Below are positions 1 through 7,918 of a stretch of DNA of 17,492 bases, piece by piece. The notes beneath the pieces are model-generated. The model was not told the origin of the DNA, made no database searches, and saw nothing but the letters and a program-made list of their open reading frames with translations. The position numbers were made by a program, and so were the translations under genes. Numbering within the stretch: the stretch's first letter is position 1; each line of letters opens with the position of its first letter. Source of the stretch: JBQTIP01 sp052388025 (lineage in GTDB: Bacteria; Actinomycetota; UBA4738; HRBIN12); contig JBQTIP010000202.1 of the NCBI GenBank assembly GCA_052388025.1, forward strand, positions 1-17,492, written 5' to 3'.

Positions 1-124
1 GGACAACACGCAGATGACCGTGGAGCTGATCACCCCGATCGCCATGGAGAAGGGCTTGCGCTTCGCCATCCGCGAAGGCGGCCGCACCGTCGGCGCCGGC
101 ACCGTCACCGAGATCATCCAGTAG
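1..124 (+). CDS. tuf: Elongation factor Tu, C-terminal end (partial)
   Basis: The reading frame starts at base 2 and gives 40 residues before a TAG stop. They match the last strands of EF-Tu domain III: ITPIAMEKGLRFAIREGG followed by RTVGAGTVTEIIQ. EF-Tu is the GTPase that carries aminoacyl-tRNA to the ribosomal A site. The 5' part, including the GTPase domain, lies outside the window. The stop is only 10 bases before rpsJ, so tuf and the S10 genes are very likely co-transcribed, as in the common fusA-tuf-rpsJ order. Whether a second tuf copy exists cannot be seen here. Confidence 0.95.
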   Translation, partial: DNTQMTVELITPIAMEKGLRFAIREGGRTVGAGTVTEIIQ

Positions 125-134
125 GAACGGAGCC

Positions 135-467
<333 letters not shown>

Positions 468-474
468 CGCAATC

Positions 475-593
475 CGAGGTTCGGGGCCCACGGGCGACGC
501 CGCGACGGCGACCCGGACACGGCCCGGGACCTCGTTATGGGGTGGCGGGCGCCGAGCCGGGTCGTTGCCCGGCGAAGCGCAACGGAACCCGAT
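475..593 (+). promoter_or_regulatory. Structured rpsJ-rplC intergenic region (long imperfect hairpin plus short hairpin)
   Basis: The 144-base gap (468-611) between rpsJ and rplC is the widest inside the block and has no gene. Bases 475-488 pair with 521-534 (12 Watson-Crick pairs, one G-T wobble, one mismatch). Inside are a 4-base stem (491-494 with 512-515) and a 5-base stem (498-502 with 506-510) with a three-base loop. A second, perfect 6-base hairpin (GCCGGG/CCCGGC, loop TCGTTG) spans 556-573. Neither stem is followed by a T run, so an intrinsic terminator is unlikely. A leader for autoregulation, a processing site or a remnant of the repeat family described elsewhere are all possible. 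No convincing -35/-10 promoter pair was found. Confidence 0.45.
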
Positions 594-611
594 AGGACGC
601 GAAGGAAACAT

Positions 612-1244
612 ATGTCGATCCAGGGAATCATCGGACGCAAGGTGGGGATGACTCAGGTCTACCTGCCCGACGGCCAGGCGGTGCCGGTCACCGTCGTCGA
701 GGCCGGGCCGTGCGTGGTCGTCCAGCGCAAGACTGCCGGCAAGGACGGCTACGACGCGGCCCAGATCGGCCTGGTCGAGGCTCGCACCGTGCGCGGCGTG
801 ACCAAGCCGATGGCCGGGCACTTCGCCAAGGCCGGGCTGCCCCCGTGCCGGGTGCTGCGCGAGGTGCCGATCGCCGCCGGCTCCGAGGTCAAGATCGGGG
901 ACCGCGTCGCGGTCGACCTGTTCGCCGAGGGCGAGAAGGTCACGATCGTGGGCGTCAGCAAGGGCAAGGGCTTCCAAGGCGTGGTCAAGCGCCATCACTT
1001 CCGTGGCGGCGCCGCCACCCACGGCTCGATGTTCCATCGCGCGCCGGGCTCGATCGGCGCCTCGGCCTTCCCGTCGCGGGTGCTGAAGGGCATGCGCGCC
1101 GGCGGCCACATGGGCTCGGACCGGATCACGATCAAGAACGTGCACGTGGTGCGGGTCGAGGCGGAGAAGAACGTGCTCCTGGTCCGGGGTGCGGTCCCCG
1201 GCGCGAACGGCGGCCTGGTCGTGATCCGCAAGGCCGCGAGGTAA
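612..1244 (+). CDS. rplC: 50S ribosomal protein L3
   Basis: The 210-residue product starts MSIQGIIGRKVGMTQVYLPD and contains the long L3 extension with KGKGFQGVVKRHHFRGG, ATHGSMFHRAPGSIG and KGMRAGGHMG, which reaches towards the peptidyl transferase centre. It is an early assembly protein of the 50S subunit. The frame is open 25 codons further upstream, but ATG 612 is chosen because it gives the family N-terminus and has AAGGAA at 602-607. In E. coli a glutamine after PGSIG is methylated by PrmB; here the motif reads PGSIGASAF, so that residue is absent, as in many non-gammaproteobacterial L3 proteins. It follows the structured 144-base gap. Confidence 0.97.
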   Translation: MSIQGIIGRKVGMTQVYLPDGQAVPVTVVEAGPCVVVQRKTAGKDGYDAAQIGLVEARTVRGVTKPMAGHFAKAGLPPCRVLREVPIAAGSEVKIGDRVAVDLFAEGEKVTIVGVSKGKGFQGVVKRHHFRGGAATHGSMFHRAPGSIGASAFPSRVLKGMRAGGHMGSDRITIKNVHVVRVEAEKNVLLVRGAVPGANGGLVVIRKAAR

Positions 1245-1250
1245 GAGGAG

Positions 1251-1928
1251 ATGTCCGACAAGCGCAAGGCCGCGGCGGCACCGGCGACGCTGCCGGTGTG
1301 GAACGCGGAGAACCAGAAGATCCGCGACGTCAGCCTCAGCCCGGAGGTCTTCGGGGGGCACGTCAACGAGCACCTGCTGTGGGAGGCGGTCAAGCAGTAC
1401 CGCGCGGGCGGCCGCCGTGGCACCCACATGACCAAGAACCGCGCCCTGGTGTCCGGCTCCGGCAAGAAGCCCTGGAAGCAGAAGGGGACCGGTCGCGCCC
1501 GCGTCGGCGAGACTCGCAACCCGCTCTGGCGGCACGGCGGTACCGTGTTCGGCCCGCAACCGCGCGACTACTCGTACTCGGTGCCGAAGAAGGCCCGCAC
1601 CTCGGCGCTGCGTTCGGCGCTGGTGCAGCGGGCCAGCGAGGGTGCCTTGCGGGTGGTCGACCTGTTCCGGATCGAGGCCCCCGAGGCCGGAGCCCCGCCG
1701 CGCCTGACGCGCCAGTTGAAGGCGCTGCTCGGCAAGCTGGGGGTCGCCGGCAAGGTCACGCTGGTCGACTCGCGGCCGTCGGACCTGTTGACCCTGGCCG
1801 GCCGCAACCTGCCCGGCGTGCGGGTGATCGACGCCTCCCACCTGACCGTCTACGACGCGCTCGATTGCCGCACGCTGCTGGTCTCGGCGCCGGCGCTGGT
1901 CCGGCTCGAGGAGCGGCTGGCTCCGTAG
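1251..1928 (+). CDS. rplD: 50S ribosomal protein L4
   Basis: This 225-residue protein carries the L4 core NRALVSGSGKKPWKQKGTGR followed by RRHGGTVFGPQPRDYSY-like loop sequence (WRHGGTVFGPQPRDYSY), the part that lines the nascent peptide tunnel. The C-terminal half has the usual alternating fold ending in LVRLEERLAP. In E. coli L4 also represses its own operon. Compared with typical L4, about 13 residues precede the conserved start-like LPVWNAENQKIRD. GAGGAG at 1245-1250 directly abuts the chosen ATG, unusually close, so coupling to rplC (6-base gap) or an internal GTG at 1296 cannot be excluded. Confidence 0.96.
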   Translation: MSDKRKAAAAPATLPVWNAENQKIRDVSLSPEVFGGHVNEHLLWEAVKQYRAGGRRGTHMTKNRALVSGSGKKPWKQKGTGRARVGETRNPLWRHGGTVFGPQPRDYSYSVPKKARTSALRSALVQRASEGALRVVDLFRIEAPEAGAPPRLTRQLKALLGKLGVAGKVTLVDSRPSDLLTLAGRNLPGVRVIDASHLTVYDALDCRTLLVSAPALVRLEERLAP

Positions 1929-1949
1929 GAGCGCCGAAGAGATACCGCG

Positions 1950-2243
1950 ATGAAGAACCTCTACGAAGTCATCCGCCGTCCGCTGATCACGGAGAAGACC
2001 ACTCAGCTCAAGGAGCGCACGGGTGTGGTCTGCTTCGAGGTCCACCGCGACTCCACCAAGCCGGAGATCAAGAAGGCCGTCGAGGCCCTGTTCGGCGTCA
2101 AGGTCGACGACGTGCGCGTCGCCGTGATGCATGGCAAGGTCAAGCGCCAGGGCCGCTGGGTGGGCCGTCGCCCCGACTGGAAGAAGGCCTACGTCACTTT
2201 GAAGAAGGGCGAGAAGCCCATCGAGTTCTTCGAGCAGGCGTAA
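1950..2243 (+). CDS. rplW: 50S ribosomal protein L23
   Basis: The 97-residue product begins MKNLYEVIRRPLITEKTTQL, the characteristic L23 start, and has EVHRDSTKPEIKKAVEALFG and the loop KRQGRWVGRRPDWKKAYVTL. L23 sits at the exit of the peptide tunnel and in bacteria docks trigger factor, SRP and the Sec machinery. Length is normal for the family. It lies between L4 and L2 in the canonical order, 21 bases after rplD and 15 bases before rplB. A GGAG stretch after the rplD stop precedes it at a rather long distance. Confidence 0.97.
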   Translation: MKNLYEVIRRPLITEKTTQLKERTGVVCFEVHRDSTKPEIKKAVEALFGVKVDDVRVAVMHGKVKRQGRWVGRRPDWKKAYVTLKKGEKPIEFFEQA

Positions 2244-2258
2244 GGAGCCATCGAAACC

Positions 2259-3080
<822 letters not shown>

Positions 3081-3082
3081 AC

Positions 3083-3376
3083 ATGGCACGTTCGCTCAAG
3101 AAGGGCCCCTTCATCGACGGACACCTGTTGAAGAAGGTGGAAGGCATGACCGGCGGCGGGACCGACCGCAAGGTGATCAAGACCTGGTCGCGCCGCAGCA
3201 CGATCATCCCGGAGATGGTCGGCATGACGATGGCCGTCTACAACGGCAAGAAGTTCGTGCCGGTCTACGTCACGGAAAACATGGTCGGCCACAAGCTCGG
3301 CGAGTTCTCGCCGACCCGCACGTTCAAGGGTCACTCCTCCAAGGTGGAGAAGGCGGCCAAGGTGGCGGGGAAGTAG
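3083..3376 (+). CDS. rpsS: 30S ribosomal protein S19
   Basis: The 97-residue product begins MARSLKKGPFIDGHLLKKVE and contains KTWSRRSTIIPEMVGMTMAV and HKLGEFSPTRTFKGH, all diagnostic of S19. It binds the 30S head with S13 and contacts the A-site region. The ATG is only two bases after the rplB stop and the frame is open far upstream, but the family N-terminus fixes the start at 3083. The C-terminal tail (KVEKAAKVAGK) is slightly longer than in E. coli. Confidence 0.97.
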   Translation: MARSLKKGPFIDGHLLKKVEGMTGGGTDRKVIKTWSRRSTIIPEMVGMTMAVYNGKKFVPVYVTENMVGHKLGEFSPTRTFKGHSSKVEKAAKVAGK

Positions 3377-3386
3377 GAGCGCGAGA

Positions 3387-3746
3387 ATGGCCAAGTTCCG
3401 CGCCGAAGCCAAATACATCCGCAGTTCGGCCCAGAAGGCCGGCCTGGTCCTCGAACTGATCCGCGGCAAGAAGGCCTCGGAGGCGCTCTCGATCCTGCGC
3501 TTCACCAAGAAGGCGATCGCCCGCGACGTGGAGAAGGTGCTCCGCTCGGCGGTCGCCAACGCCGTGTTCGTCGCCGACCGCAACGAGAAGCGCCGGCTCG
3601 ACGAGGACGATCTCTACGTGCGCGCGGCCTTCGCCAACCAGGGTCCCTCGCAGAAGCGGGTGCGCCCGGCCCCGATGGGCCGCGCCTACCGCGTCATCAA
3701 GCGCACCACGCATCTCACGGTCGAGCTGGCCGAGAGGGAGAAGTAG
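3387..3746 (+). CDS. rplV: 50S ribosomal protein L22
   Basis: The 119-residue product has L22 features: AEAKYIRSSAQKAGLVLELI at the N-terminus, RGKKASEALSILRFTKKAI, and the tunnel-lining hairpin QKRVRPAPMGRAYRVIKRT followed by THLTVELAE. L22 lines the nascent-chain tunnel opposite L4, and changes in its hairpin are a known route to macrolide resistance; the hairpin here looks intact. AGGAG at the rpsS stop is the ribosome binding site. Gaps are 10 bases upstream and 4 bases downstream. Confidence 0.97.
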   Translation: MAKFRAEAKYIRSSAQKAGLVLELIRGKKASEALSILRFTKKAIARDVEKVLRSAVANAVFVADRNEKRRLDEDDLYVRAAFANQGPSQKRVRPAPMGRAYRVIKRTTHLTVELAEREK

Positions 3747-3750
3747 CCAC

Positions 3751-4398
3751 ATGGGTCAGAAAGTCCACCCCATCGGGTTCCGCCTCGGCTTCAACAAGCC
3801 CTGGCGCAGCCGCTGGTTCTCGGACAAGGAGTACGCCTCGCTCCTGCACCAGGATCTGCGCCTGAAGAAGGACCTCAAGAAGCGCTTCTCCCACGCGGGC
3901 GTCTCGCGGATCGAGATCGAGCGCGCGGCCAACAAGCTGAAGGTGACGATCTTCACCTCGCGTCCCGGCATCATCATCGGGCGCAAGGGCCAGGAGGTCG
4001 ACAAGCTGAAGCAGGAAGTGCAGAAGAAGTCGGGCAAGGAGGTCTTCATCAACATCCAGGAGATCCTCAAGCCCGAGCTCGACGCGCAGCTCGTCTCCGA
4101 ATCGGTCGCGCTGCAGCTCGAGAAGCGGATCGCCTTCCGCCGCGCGATGCGCAAGGCGGTCGACGCCGCGCTGCGCTTCGGCGCCAAGGGCATCAAGATC
4201 CGCGTCTCCGGCCGCCTCAACGGCGCGGAGATCGCCCGCTCCGAGTGGTACCTGCACGGCCAGTTGCCGCTGCACACGCTGCGCTCGGACATCGACTACG
4301 GCTTCCACGAGGCCAGCACCAGCTTCGGCCGCATCGGCGTGAAGTGCTGGATCTACAAGGGCGAGCTGGACGCTCCGCGTCCGGCGAAGGCGCTCTAG
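3751..4398 (+). CDS. rpsC: 30S ribosomal protein S3
   Basis: The 215-residue protein starts MGQKVHPIGFRLGFNKPWRS. It contains the KH-domain RNA-binding loop FTSRPGIIIGRKGQEVDKL near residues 70-90 and the C-terminal domain with GRLNGAEIARSEWYLHGQLP and STSFGRIGVKCWIYKG. S3 lines the mRNA entry channel and contributes to ribosomal helicase activity. Length is within the usual 205-240 range. A purine-rich GAGAGGGAGAAG stretch precedes the ATG and overlaps the end of rplV, suggesting coupling. Confidence 0.97.
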   Translation: MGQKVHPIGFRLGFNKPWRSRWFSDKEYASLLHQDLRLKKDLKKRFSHAGVSRIEIERAANKLKVTIFTSRPGIIIGRKGQEVDKLKQEVQKKSGKEVFINIQEILKPELDAQLVSESVALQLEKRIAFRRAMRKAVDAALRFGAKGIKIRVSGRLNGAEIARSEWYLHGQLPLHTLRSDIDYGFHEASTSFGRIGVKCWIYKGELDAPRPAKAL

Positions 4399-4407
4399 GG
4401 TTTCATC

Positions 4408-4833
4408 ATGTTGATGCCCAAGAAGGTCAAGTTCCGCAAGCAGCAGCGCGGCCGCATGAGCGGCAAGGCGTGGACCGGCTCGTCCGTCTCCTTCGGCGAC
4501 TTCGGGTTGAAGGCGATGGAGTGTGGCTGGGTCACGGCCCGCGAGATCGAGGCCGGCCGCATCGCCATCAACCGCTACGTCAAGCGCAACGGCCGCGTCT
4601 GGATCCGGATGTTTCCCGACAAGCCCTTCACCAAGAAGCCCCAGGAAACGCGCATGGGCAAGGGCAAGGGGCAGCCGGAGGGCTGGGTGATGGTGGTCAA
4701 GCCCGGACGCATCCTCTACGAGATGGAGGGGGTGCCGGAGAAGGACGCCCGCGAGGCGTTCCGGCTGGCCGCCCACAAGCTCTCGATCAAGACCCGCTTC
4801 GTCAAGCGGCTCGAGGAAGAGGTGGCCCAGTGA
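4408..4833 (+). CDS. rplP: 50S ribosomal protein L16
   Basis: The 141-residue product begins MLMPKKVKFRKQQRGRMSGK and contains PFTKKPQETRMGKGKGQPEG, the conserved loop near the peptidyl transferase centre. The arginine of TRMGKGKG corresponds to the residue hydroxylated in E. coli L16. L16 organises the A-site region of the 50S subunit. The first ATG at 4408 is used; a second in-frame ATG lies two codons on. The stop TGA overlaps the GTG start of rpmC by 4 bases (GTGA). Confidence 0.97.
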   Translation: MLMPKKVKFRKQQRGRMSGKAWTGSSVSFGDFGLKAMECGWVTAREIEAGRIAINRYVKRNGRVWIRMFPDKPFTKKPQETRMGKGKGQPEGWVMVVKPGRILYEMEGVPEKDAREAFRLAAHKLSIKTRFVKRLEEEVAQ

Positions 4834-5024
4834 AGGCCGAGAAGATGCGCGAGATGAACCTCGACGACCTGCGCGGCGAGGAGAAGAAGCTCGGCGAGCA
4901 GATGTTCCGGCTGCGCTTCCAGAAGGCGCTGGGCCAGCTCGACAACGCGCTCAAGATCCGCGAGACCCGCCGCGACCTGGCGCGGGTCAAGACGGTGCTG
5001 AAGGAGAAGGCCGCCACCCGCTGA
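4830..5024 (+). CDS. rpmC: 50S ribosomal protein L29
   Basis: This 64-residue protein is a basic helical hairpin: KAEKMREMNLDDLRGEEKK, then LRFQKALGQLDNALKIRETR and RDLARVKTVLKEK. It matches L29, which sits near the tunnel exit beside L23. The start is GTG at 4830, overlapping the rplP stop as GTGA, with AGGAAGAGG at 4814-4822 in front. This gives the expected M-K-A-E-x-x-R-E N-terminus. ATG 4845 in the same frame would drop five residues and is less likely. Confidence 0.93.
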   Translation: MKAEKMREMNLDDLRGEEKKLGEQMFRLRFQKALGQLDNALKIRETRRDLARVKTVLKEKAATR

Positions 5025-5047
5025 GGGGGAGAGGCCAGGGAACCAAG

Positions 5048-5389
5048 ATGGAGCATGCGCAGCAGCAGAAGCCGCCCGCCCGTCGCCGCCACACCGAGGT
5101 CGGGGTCGTGGTGAGCGCGAAGATGCAGAAGACCGTGGTGGTCGCCGTGGAGCGCCTGATCCGGCACGAGCTCTACCGCAAGACCCTGCGCCGGACGTCG
5201 ACCTTCTCCGCCCACGACGAGAAGGGGGCCAAGGAAGGCGACACGGTCCGGATCGTCGAGACCCGGCCGCTGTCGAAGACCAAGCGCTGGCGGGTGGAGG
5301 CGATCCTGACCAAGGCGGCGCTCGCGCCCGCGCTGACGGGCGGAGCTTCGCACCGCGAGCCGCCGACGCCGCCGACGGAAGGGAAGTAA
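5048..5389 (+). CDS. rpsQ: 30S ribosomal protein S17 with extended termini
   Basis: The core (about residues 16-92) is S17: TEVGVVVSAKMQKTVVVAVE, RLIRHELYRKTLRRTS and VRIVETRPLSKTKRWRVEAI, an OB-fold that binds 16S rRNA early in 30S assembly. The whole protein is 113 residues against about 84 in E. coli. The extra length is a 15-residue basic N-terminus (MEHAQQQKPPARRRH) and a Pro/Gly-rich C-terminal tail ending EPPTPPTEGK. A GAGAGG/AGGG purine stretch precedes the ATG. An internal start would remove the extension but no better-placed one was seen. Confidence 0.95.
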   Translation: MEHAQQQKPPARRRHTEVGVVVSAKMQKTVVVAVERLIRHELYRKTLRRTSTFSAHDEKGAKEGDTVRIVETRPLSKTKRWRVEAILTKAALAPALTGGASHREPPTPPTEGK

Positions 5390-5394
5390 GCGCC

Positions 5395-5769
5395 ATGATC
5401 CAGATGCGCACCATCCTCGACGTCGCCGACAACTCCGGCGCGCGCAAGCTCTCGTGCATCCTGCCGCTGGGCGGCTCGACCGGGCGCTACGCGAGCCTCG
5501 GCGACGTGATCACGGCCAACGTCAAGGAGTCCGCACCCGACGCCCCCGACGCGGTCCGCAAGGGCAAGGTCGTCAAGGCCGTGATCGTGCGTTGCACGAA
5601 GGAACAGCGGCGCGCGGACGGCTCCTACATCCGCTTCGACCGCAACGCCGCGGTGCTGATCAAGGACGACGGGGAACCGGTCGGCACCCGCGTCTTCGGC
5701 CCGGTGGCGCGCGAGCTGCGCGAGAAGCGGTTCATGAAGATCATCTCGCTGGCCCCGGAGGTGCTGTAG
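5395..5769 (+). CDS. rplN: 50S ribosomal protein L14
   Basis: The 124-residue product starts MIQMRTILDVADNSGARKLS and contains RKGKVVKAVIVRCTKEQRRA and GSYIRFDRNAAVLIKDDGEP, then GTRVFGPVARELREKRFMKI, the near-invariant L14 pattern. L14 is at the subunit interface and is the docking site for silencing factor RsfS in studied bacteria. The gene opens the spc-type block only five bases after rpsQ, so there is no room for a separate promoter. Family length is normal. Confidence 0.98.
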   Translation: MIQMRTILDVADNSGARKLSCILPLGGSTGRYASLGDVITANVKESAPDAPDAVRKGKVVKAVIVRCTKEQRRADGSYIRFDRNAAVLIKDDGEPVGTRVFGPVARELREKRFMKIISLAPEVL

Positions 5770-5772
5770 TCC

Positions 5773-6123
5773 ATGGCCAAGCCGAAGCCGAAGGAGCGCG
5801 TCAAGATCCGTGTCCGCAAGGGCGACCTCGTCGAGGTGATCGCCGGCAAGGACGCGGGCAAGCGCGGCAAGATCCTGACCGTGTTGCGCGAGAAGGGCCG
5901 GGTCGTGGTCCAGGGCGTGGGCTTCGTCAAGCGTCACGTGCGGCCCAATCCGCAGCGCAATATCAAGGGCGGCATCGCCGAGCGCGAGGCCGCCATCCAC
6001 GTGTCGAACGTCATGGTGGTATCGCCCGAGACCGACAAGCCCTCGCGGCTGGGCGCTCGCAGGCTCGACGACGGACGCAAGGTGAGGATCAGCCGCCGCG
6101 ACGGCGCTGTCCTCGACAAGTAG
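5773..6123 (+). CDS. rplX: 50S ribosomal protein L24
   Basis: The 116-residue protein has a KOW motif, VRKGDLVEVIAGKDAGKRGK, near residue 14, followed by NPQRNIKGGIAEREAAIHVS and SNVMVVSPETDKPSRLGAR. L24 is an initiator of 50S assembly that binds the 5' domain of 23S rRNA. The ATG is three bases after the rplN stop; GGAGG at 5757-5761, inside the rplN end, is the likely ribosome binding site. Length is slightly above the E. coli protein (104 residues). Confidence 0.97.
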   Translation: MAKPKPKERVKIRVRKGDLVEVIAGKDAGKRGKILTVLREKGRVVVQGVGFVKRHVRPNPQRNIKGGIAEREAAIHVSNVMVVSPETDKPSRLGARRLDDGRKVRISRRDGAVLDK

Positions 6124-6136
6124 GCCGGGAAGGAAC

Positions 6137-6682
6137 ATGCCAGCTCGCCTCAAGGAAAGCTACGTGAAGACGGTGGTGCCGCGGCTCATGAAGGAGCGCG
6201 CGTACAGCACCGTGATGGCCGTGCCCAAGCTGCAGAAGGTCGTCATCAACATGGGCGTGGGCGAAGCCACCCAGAACATCAAGCTGCTCGACGCGGCGCG
6301 CGAGGAGCTCGGCCGGATCGTCGGCCAGCGGCCGGCGATCCGGCGCGCCAAGAAGGCGATCGCCGCCTTCAAGGTGCGCGAGGGGATGCCGATCGCCGCC
6401 ACCGTGACCCTGCGCGGCGACCGCATGTACGAGTTCTGCGATCGCCTGTTCAACGTCGCCCTGCCGCGCGTGCGCGACTTCCGTGGCGTGCCGAGCGGGG
6501 CCTTCGACGGCCGCGGCAACTACACCCTGGGCCTGCGGGACCAGATCATCTTCCCCGAGATCGACTACGCCAAGGTCGAGAAGCTCCGGGGCATGAACGT
6601 GACCTTCGTGACGACCGCCCGGACTGACGAGGAGTCGAAGTTGCTCCTCCAGTATCTCGGGATGCCGTTCCGGAACCAGTAG
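6137..6682 (+). CDS. rplE: 50S ribosomal protein L5
   Basis: The 181-residue product contains the L5 motifs KLQKVVINMGVGEATQNIKL, RPAIRRAKKAIAAFKVREG, and the C-terminal DQIIFPEIDYAKVEKLRGMN. It ends LLLQYLGMPFRNQ. L5 binds 5S rRNA and contacts the P-site tRNA and S13 across the subunit bridge. AAGGAA at 6130-6135 precedes the ATG, very close to it. Length and order (L24, L5, S14) are standard. Confidence 0.97.
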   Translation: MPARLKESYVKTVVPRLMKERAYSTVMAVPKLQKVVINMGVGEATQNIKLLDAAREELGRIVGQRPAIRRAKKAIAAFKVREGMPIAATVTLRGDRMYEFCDRLFNVALPRVRDFRGVPSGAFDGRGNYTLGLRDQIIFPEIDYAKVEKLRGMNVTFVTTARTDEESKLLLQYLGMPFRNQ

Positions 6683-6692
6683 GAGGAGCGCA

Positions 6693-6878
6693 GTGGCCAA
6701 GTTGTCGCTGATCGCCAAGGCGCAGCGGACCCCCAAGTTCGAGGTCCGCCGTTACCACCGCTGCAAGAGCTGCGGCCGCCCCCGGGCGTACCTGCGGAAG
6801 TTCGAGATGTGCCGGATCTGCTTCCGCAAGCATGCCCTCGCCGGGGACATTCCCGGCGTGGTCAAGGCCAGCTGGTAG
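6693..6878 (+). CDS. rpsN: 30S ribosomal protein S14, zinc-binding short type
   Basis: The 61-residue protein is the short S14 form. It carries two CxxC pairs (Cys24, Cys27, Cys40, Cys43; CKSC and CRIC) that bind one zinc ion, and ends GDIPGVVKASW, the standard C-terminus. S14 is a late-assembling 30S head protein. The start is GTG, preceded by AGGAGGAG at 6681-6688, a near-perfect ribosome binding site. The zinc type is the usual one in Acidobacteriota, Thermus and Gram-positives, unlike the long cysteine-free S14 of E. coli. Confidence 0.97.
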   Translation: MAKLSLIAKAQRTPKFEVRRYHRCKSCGRPRAYLRKFEMCRICFRKHALAGDIPGVVKASW

Positions 6879-6901
6879 CGCCGAGCAGAGGAAGACACGC
6901 A

Positions 6902-7300
6902 ATGAGCATGACCGATCCCATCGCGGACATGATCACCCGGATTCGCAACGGAGTCCGGGCGAGAGTCCCCAAGGTGGACGTGCCCAGTTCCAAGCTCAAG
7001 GTCGCGATCGCCCGCATCCTCAAGGATGAGGGCTACGTCGCGAACTTCAAGGTGAGCGAGGCGCCAGGGCAGGGTACCCTGCGCATCTATCTCAAGTACG
7101 GCCCGGGCATGGAGCGGGTGATCACCGACCTCCAGCGCGTGAGCCGCCCGGGTTGTCGCATCTACTGCGGCAAGGACGAGATCCCCCGCGTGTACGGCGG
7201 GCTCGGCATCAACATCCTGTCCACCTCCCGTGGGCTGATGACGGGGAAGACCGCGGCCCGCGAGGGCGTCGGCGGCGAGATCCTCGTCAACGTCTGGTAG
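6902..7300 (+). CDS. rpsH: 30S ribosomal protein S8
   Basis: The 132-residue product begins MSMTDPIADMITRIRNGVRA, and includes KVDVPSSKLKVAIARILKDE and the C-terminal signature YGGLGINILSTSRGLMTGKTA. S8 binds the central domain of 16S rRNA and, in E. coli, represses the spc operon by binding its mRNA. The frame is open 31 codons upstream, but ATG 6902 gives the family N-terminus; a second ATG lies two codons later. AGAGGAAG just upstream is the likely ribosome binding site. Confidence 0.97.
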   Translation: MSMTDPIADMITRIRNGVRARVPKVDVPSSKLKVAIARILKDEGYVANFKVSEAPGQGTLRIYLKYGPGMERVITDLQRVSRPGCRIYCGKDEIPRVYGGLGINILSTSRGLMTGKTAAREGVGGEILVNVW

Positions 7301-7311
7301 GGGAGAGCATC

Positions 7312-7860
7312 ATGTCGCGAGTCGGTCGCAAGCCGATCGTCATCCCCGCCGGCGTCAAGGTGGCGGTCAAGGAGGGCAAGGTCGAGGTCCAGGGGCCGAA
7401 GGGCAAGCTCAGCACGCCCGTGCCGCCCGGGATCTCGTTCGCGGTCGAGGGCGCGGAGCTCGTCTGCAGCCGCGTCGGCGACGAAGGCCGCGCGCGCGCG
7501 CTGCACGGGCTGGCCCGGGCGCTGGCCCAGAACGCGGTGACCGGGGTGTCGACGGGCTTCAGCAAGGAGCTCGACATCGTGGGCGTGGGCTACAAGGCCC
7601 AACTCGAGGGTCGCAAGGTCGTCTTCTCCCTCGGTTACTCCCACGTCGTCGAGTTTCCGATCCCGGAGGGCATCCAGATCGCCGTCGAGAAGCAGACCCA
7701 CCTCGTCGTTTCCGGCTTCGACCGCCAGCACGTCGGCCAGGTGGCGGCGGAGATCCGGCGCCTGCGCAAGCCGGATCCCTACAAGCAGAAGGGCATCCGC
7801 TACGTCGGCGAGGTGCTGAAGAAGAAGGCCGGCAAGGCCGGCGCGACCGGCAGCAAGTAG
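7312..7860 (+). CDS. rplF: 50S ribosomal protein L6
   Basis: The 182-residue product starts MSRVGRKPIVIPAGVKVAVK and has the two repeated L6 domains, with KLSTPVPPGISF in the first and LDIVGVGYKAQLEGRKVVFS plus GFDRQHVGQVAAEIRRLRKP and DPYKQKGIRYVGE in the second. L6 lies near the sarcin-ricin loop and the GTPase-associated region. GGGGAGAG precedes the ATG. The track frame is open upstream but only ATG 7312 gives the conserved start. It is followed by a 58-base gap with hairpins. Confidence 0.97.
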   Translation: MSRVGRKPIVIPAGVKVAVKEGKVEVQGPKGKLSTPVPPGISFAVEGAELVCSRVGDEGRARALHGLARALAQNAVTGVSTGFSKELDIVGVGYKAQLEGRKVVFSLGYSHVVEFPIPEGIQIAVEKQTHLVVSGFDRQHVGQVAAEIRRLRKPDPYKQKGIRYVGEVLKKKAGKAGATGSK

Positions 7861-7876
7861 TGAGGTCGGGGACGCT

Positions 7877-7908
7877 CGCGGCCCCCCGAGGCCGCGGGCA
7901 GCGCCCGC
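7877..7908 (+). other. Two overlapping GC-rich hairpins between rplF and rplR
   Basis: In the 58-base gap, CGCGGCC (7877-7883) pairs perfectly with GGCCGCG (7890-7896) around a six-base loop. GCGGGC (7894-7899) pairs with GCCCGC (7903-7908) around AGC. The two stems share bases 7894-7896 and so cannot both form completely. No T run follows, so this is not a clear terminator. It may be a translation or processing element ahead of rplR, or chance in GC-rich DNA. Confidence 0.3.
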
Positions 7909-7918
7909 CGAGGAAACG

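Noticed and set aside
565..596. TTGCCC and GATAGG as a promoter before rplC
   Set aside because: Both hexamers are poor matches and the spacing is about 20 bases. TTGCCC is also part of the 556-573 hairpin.
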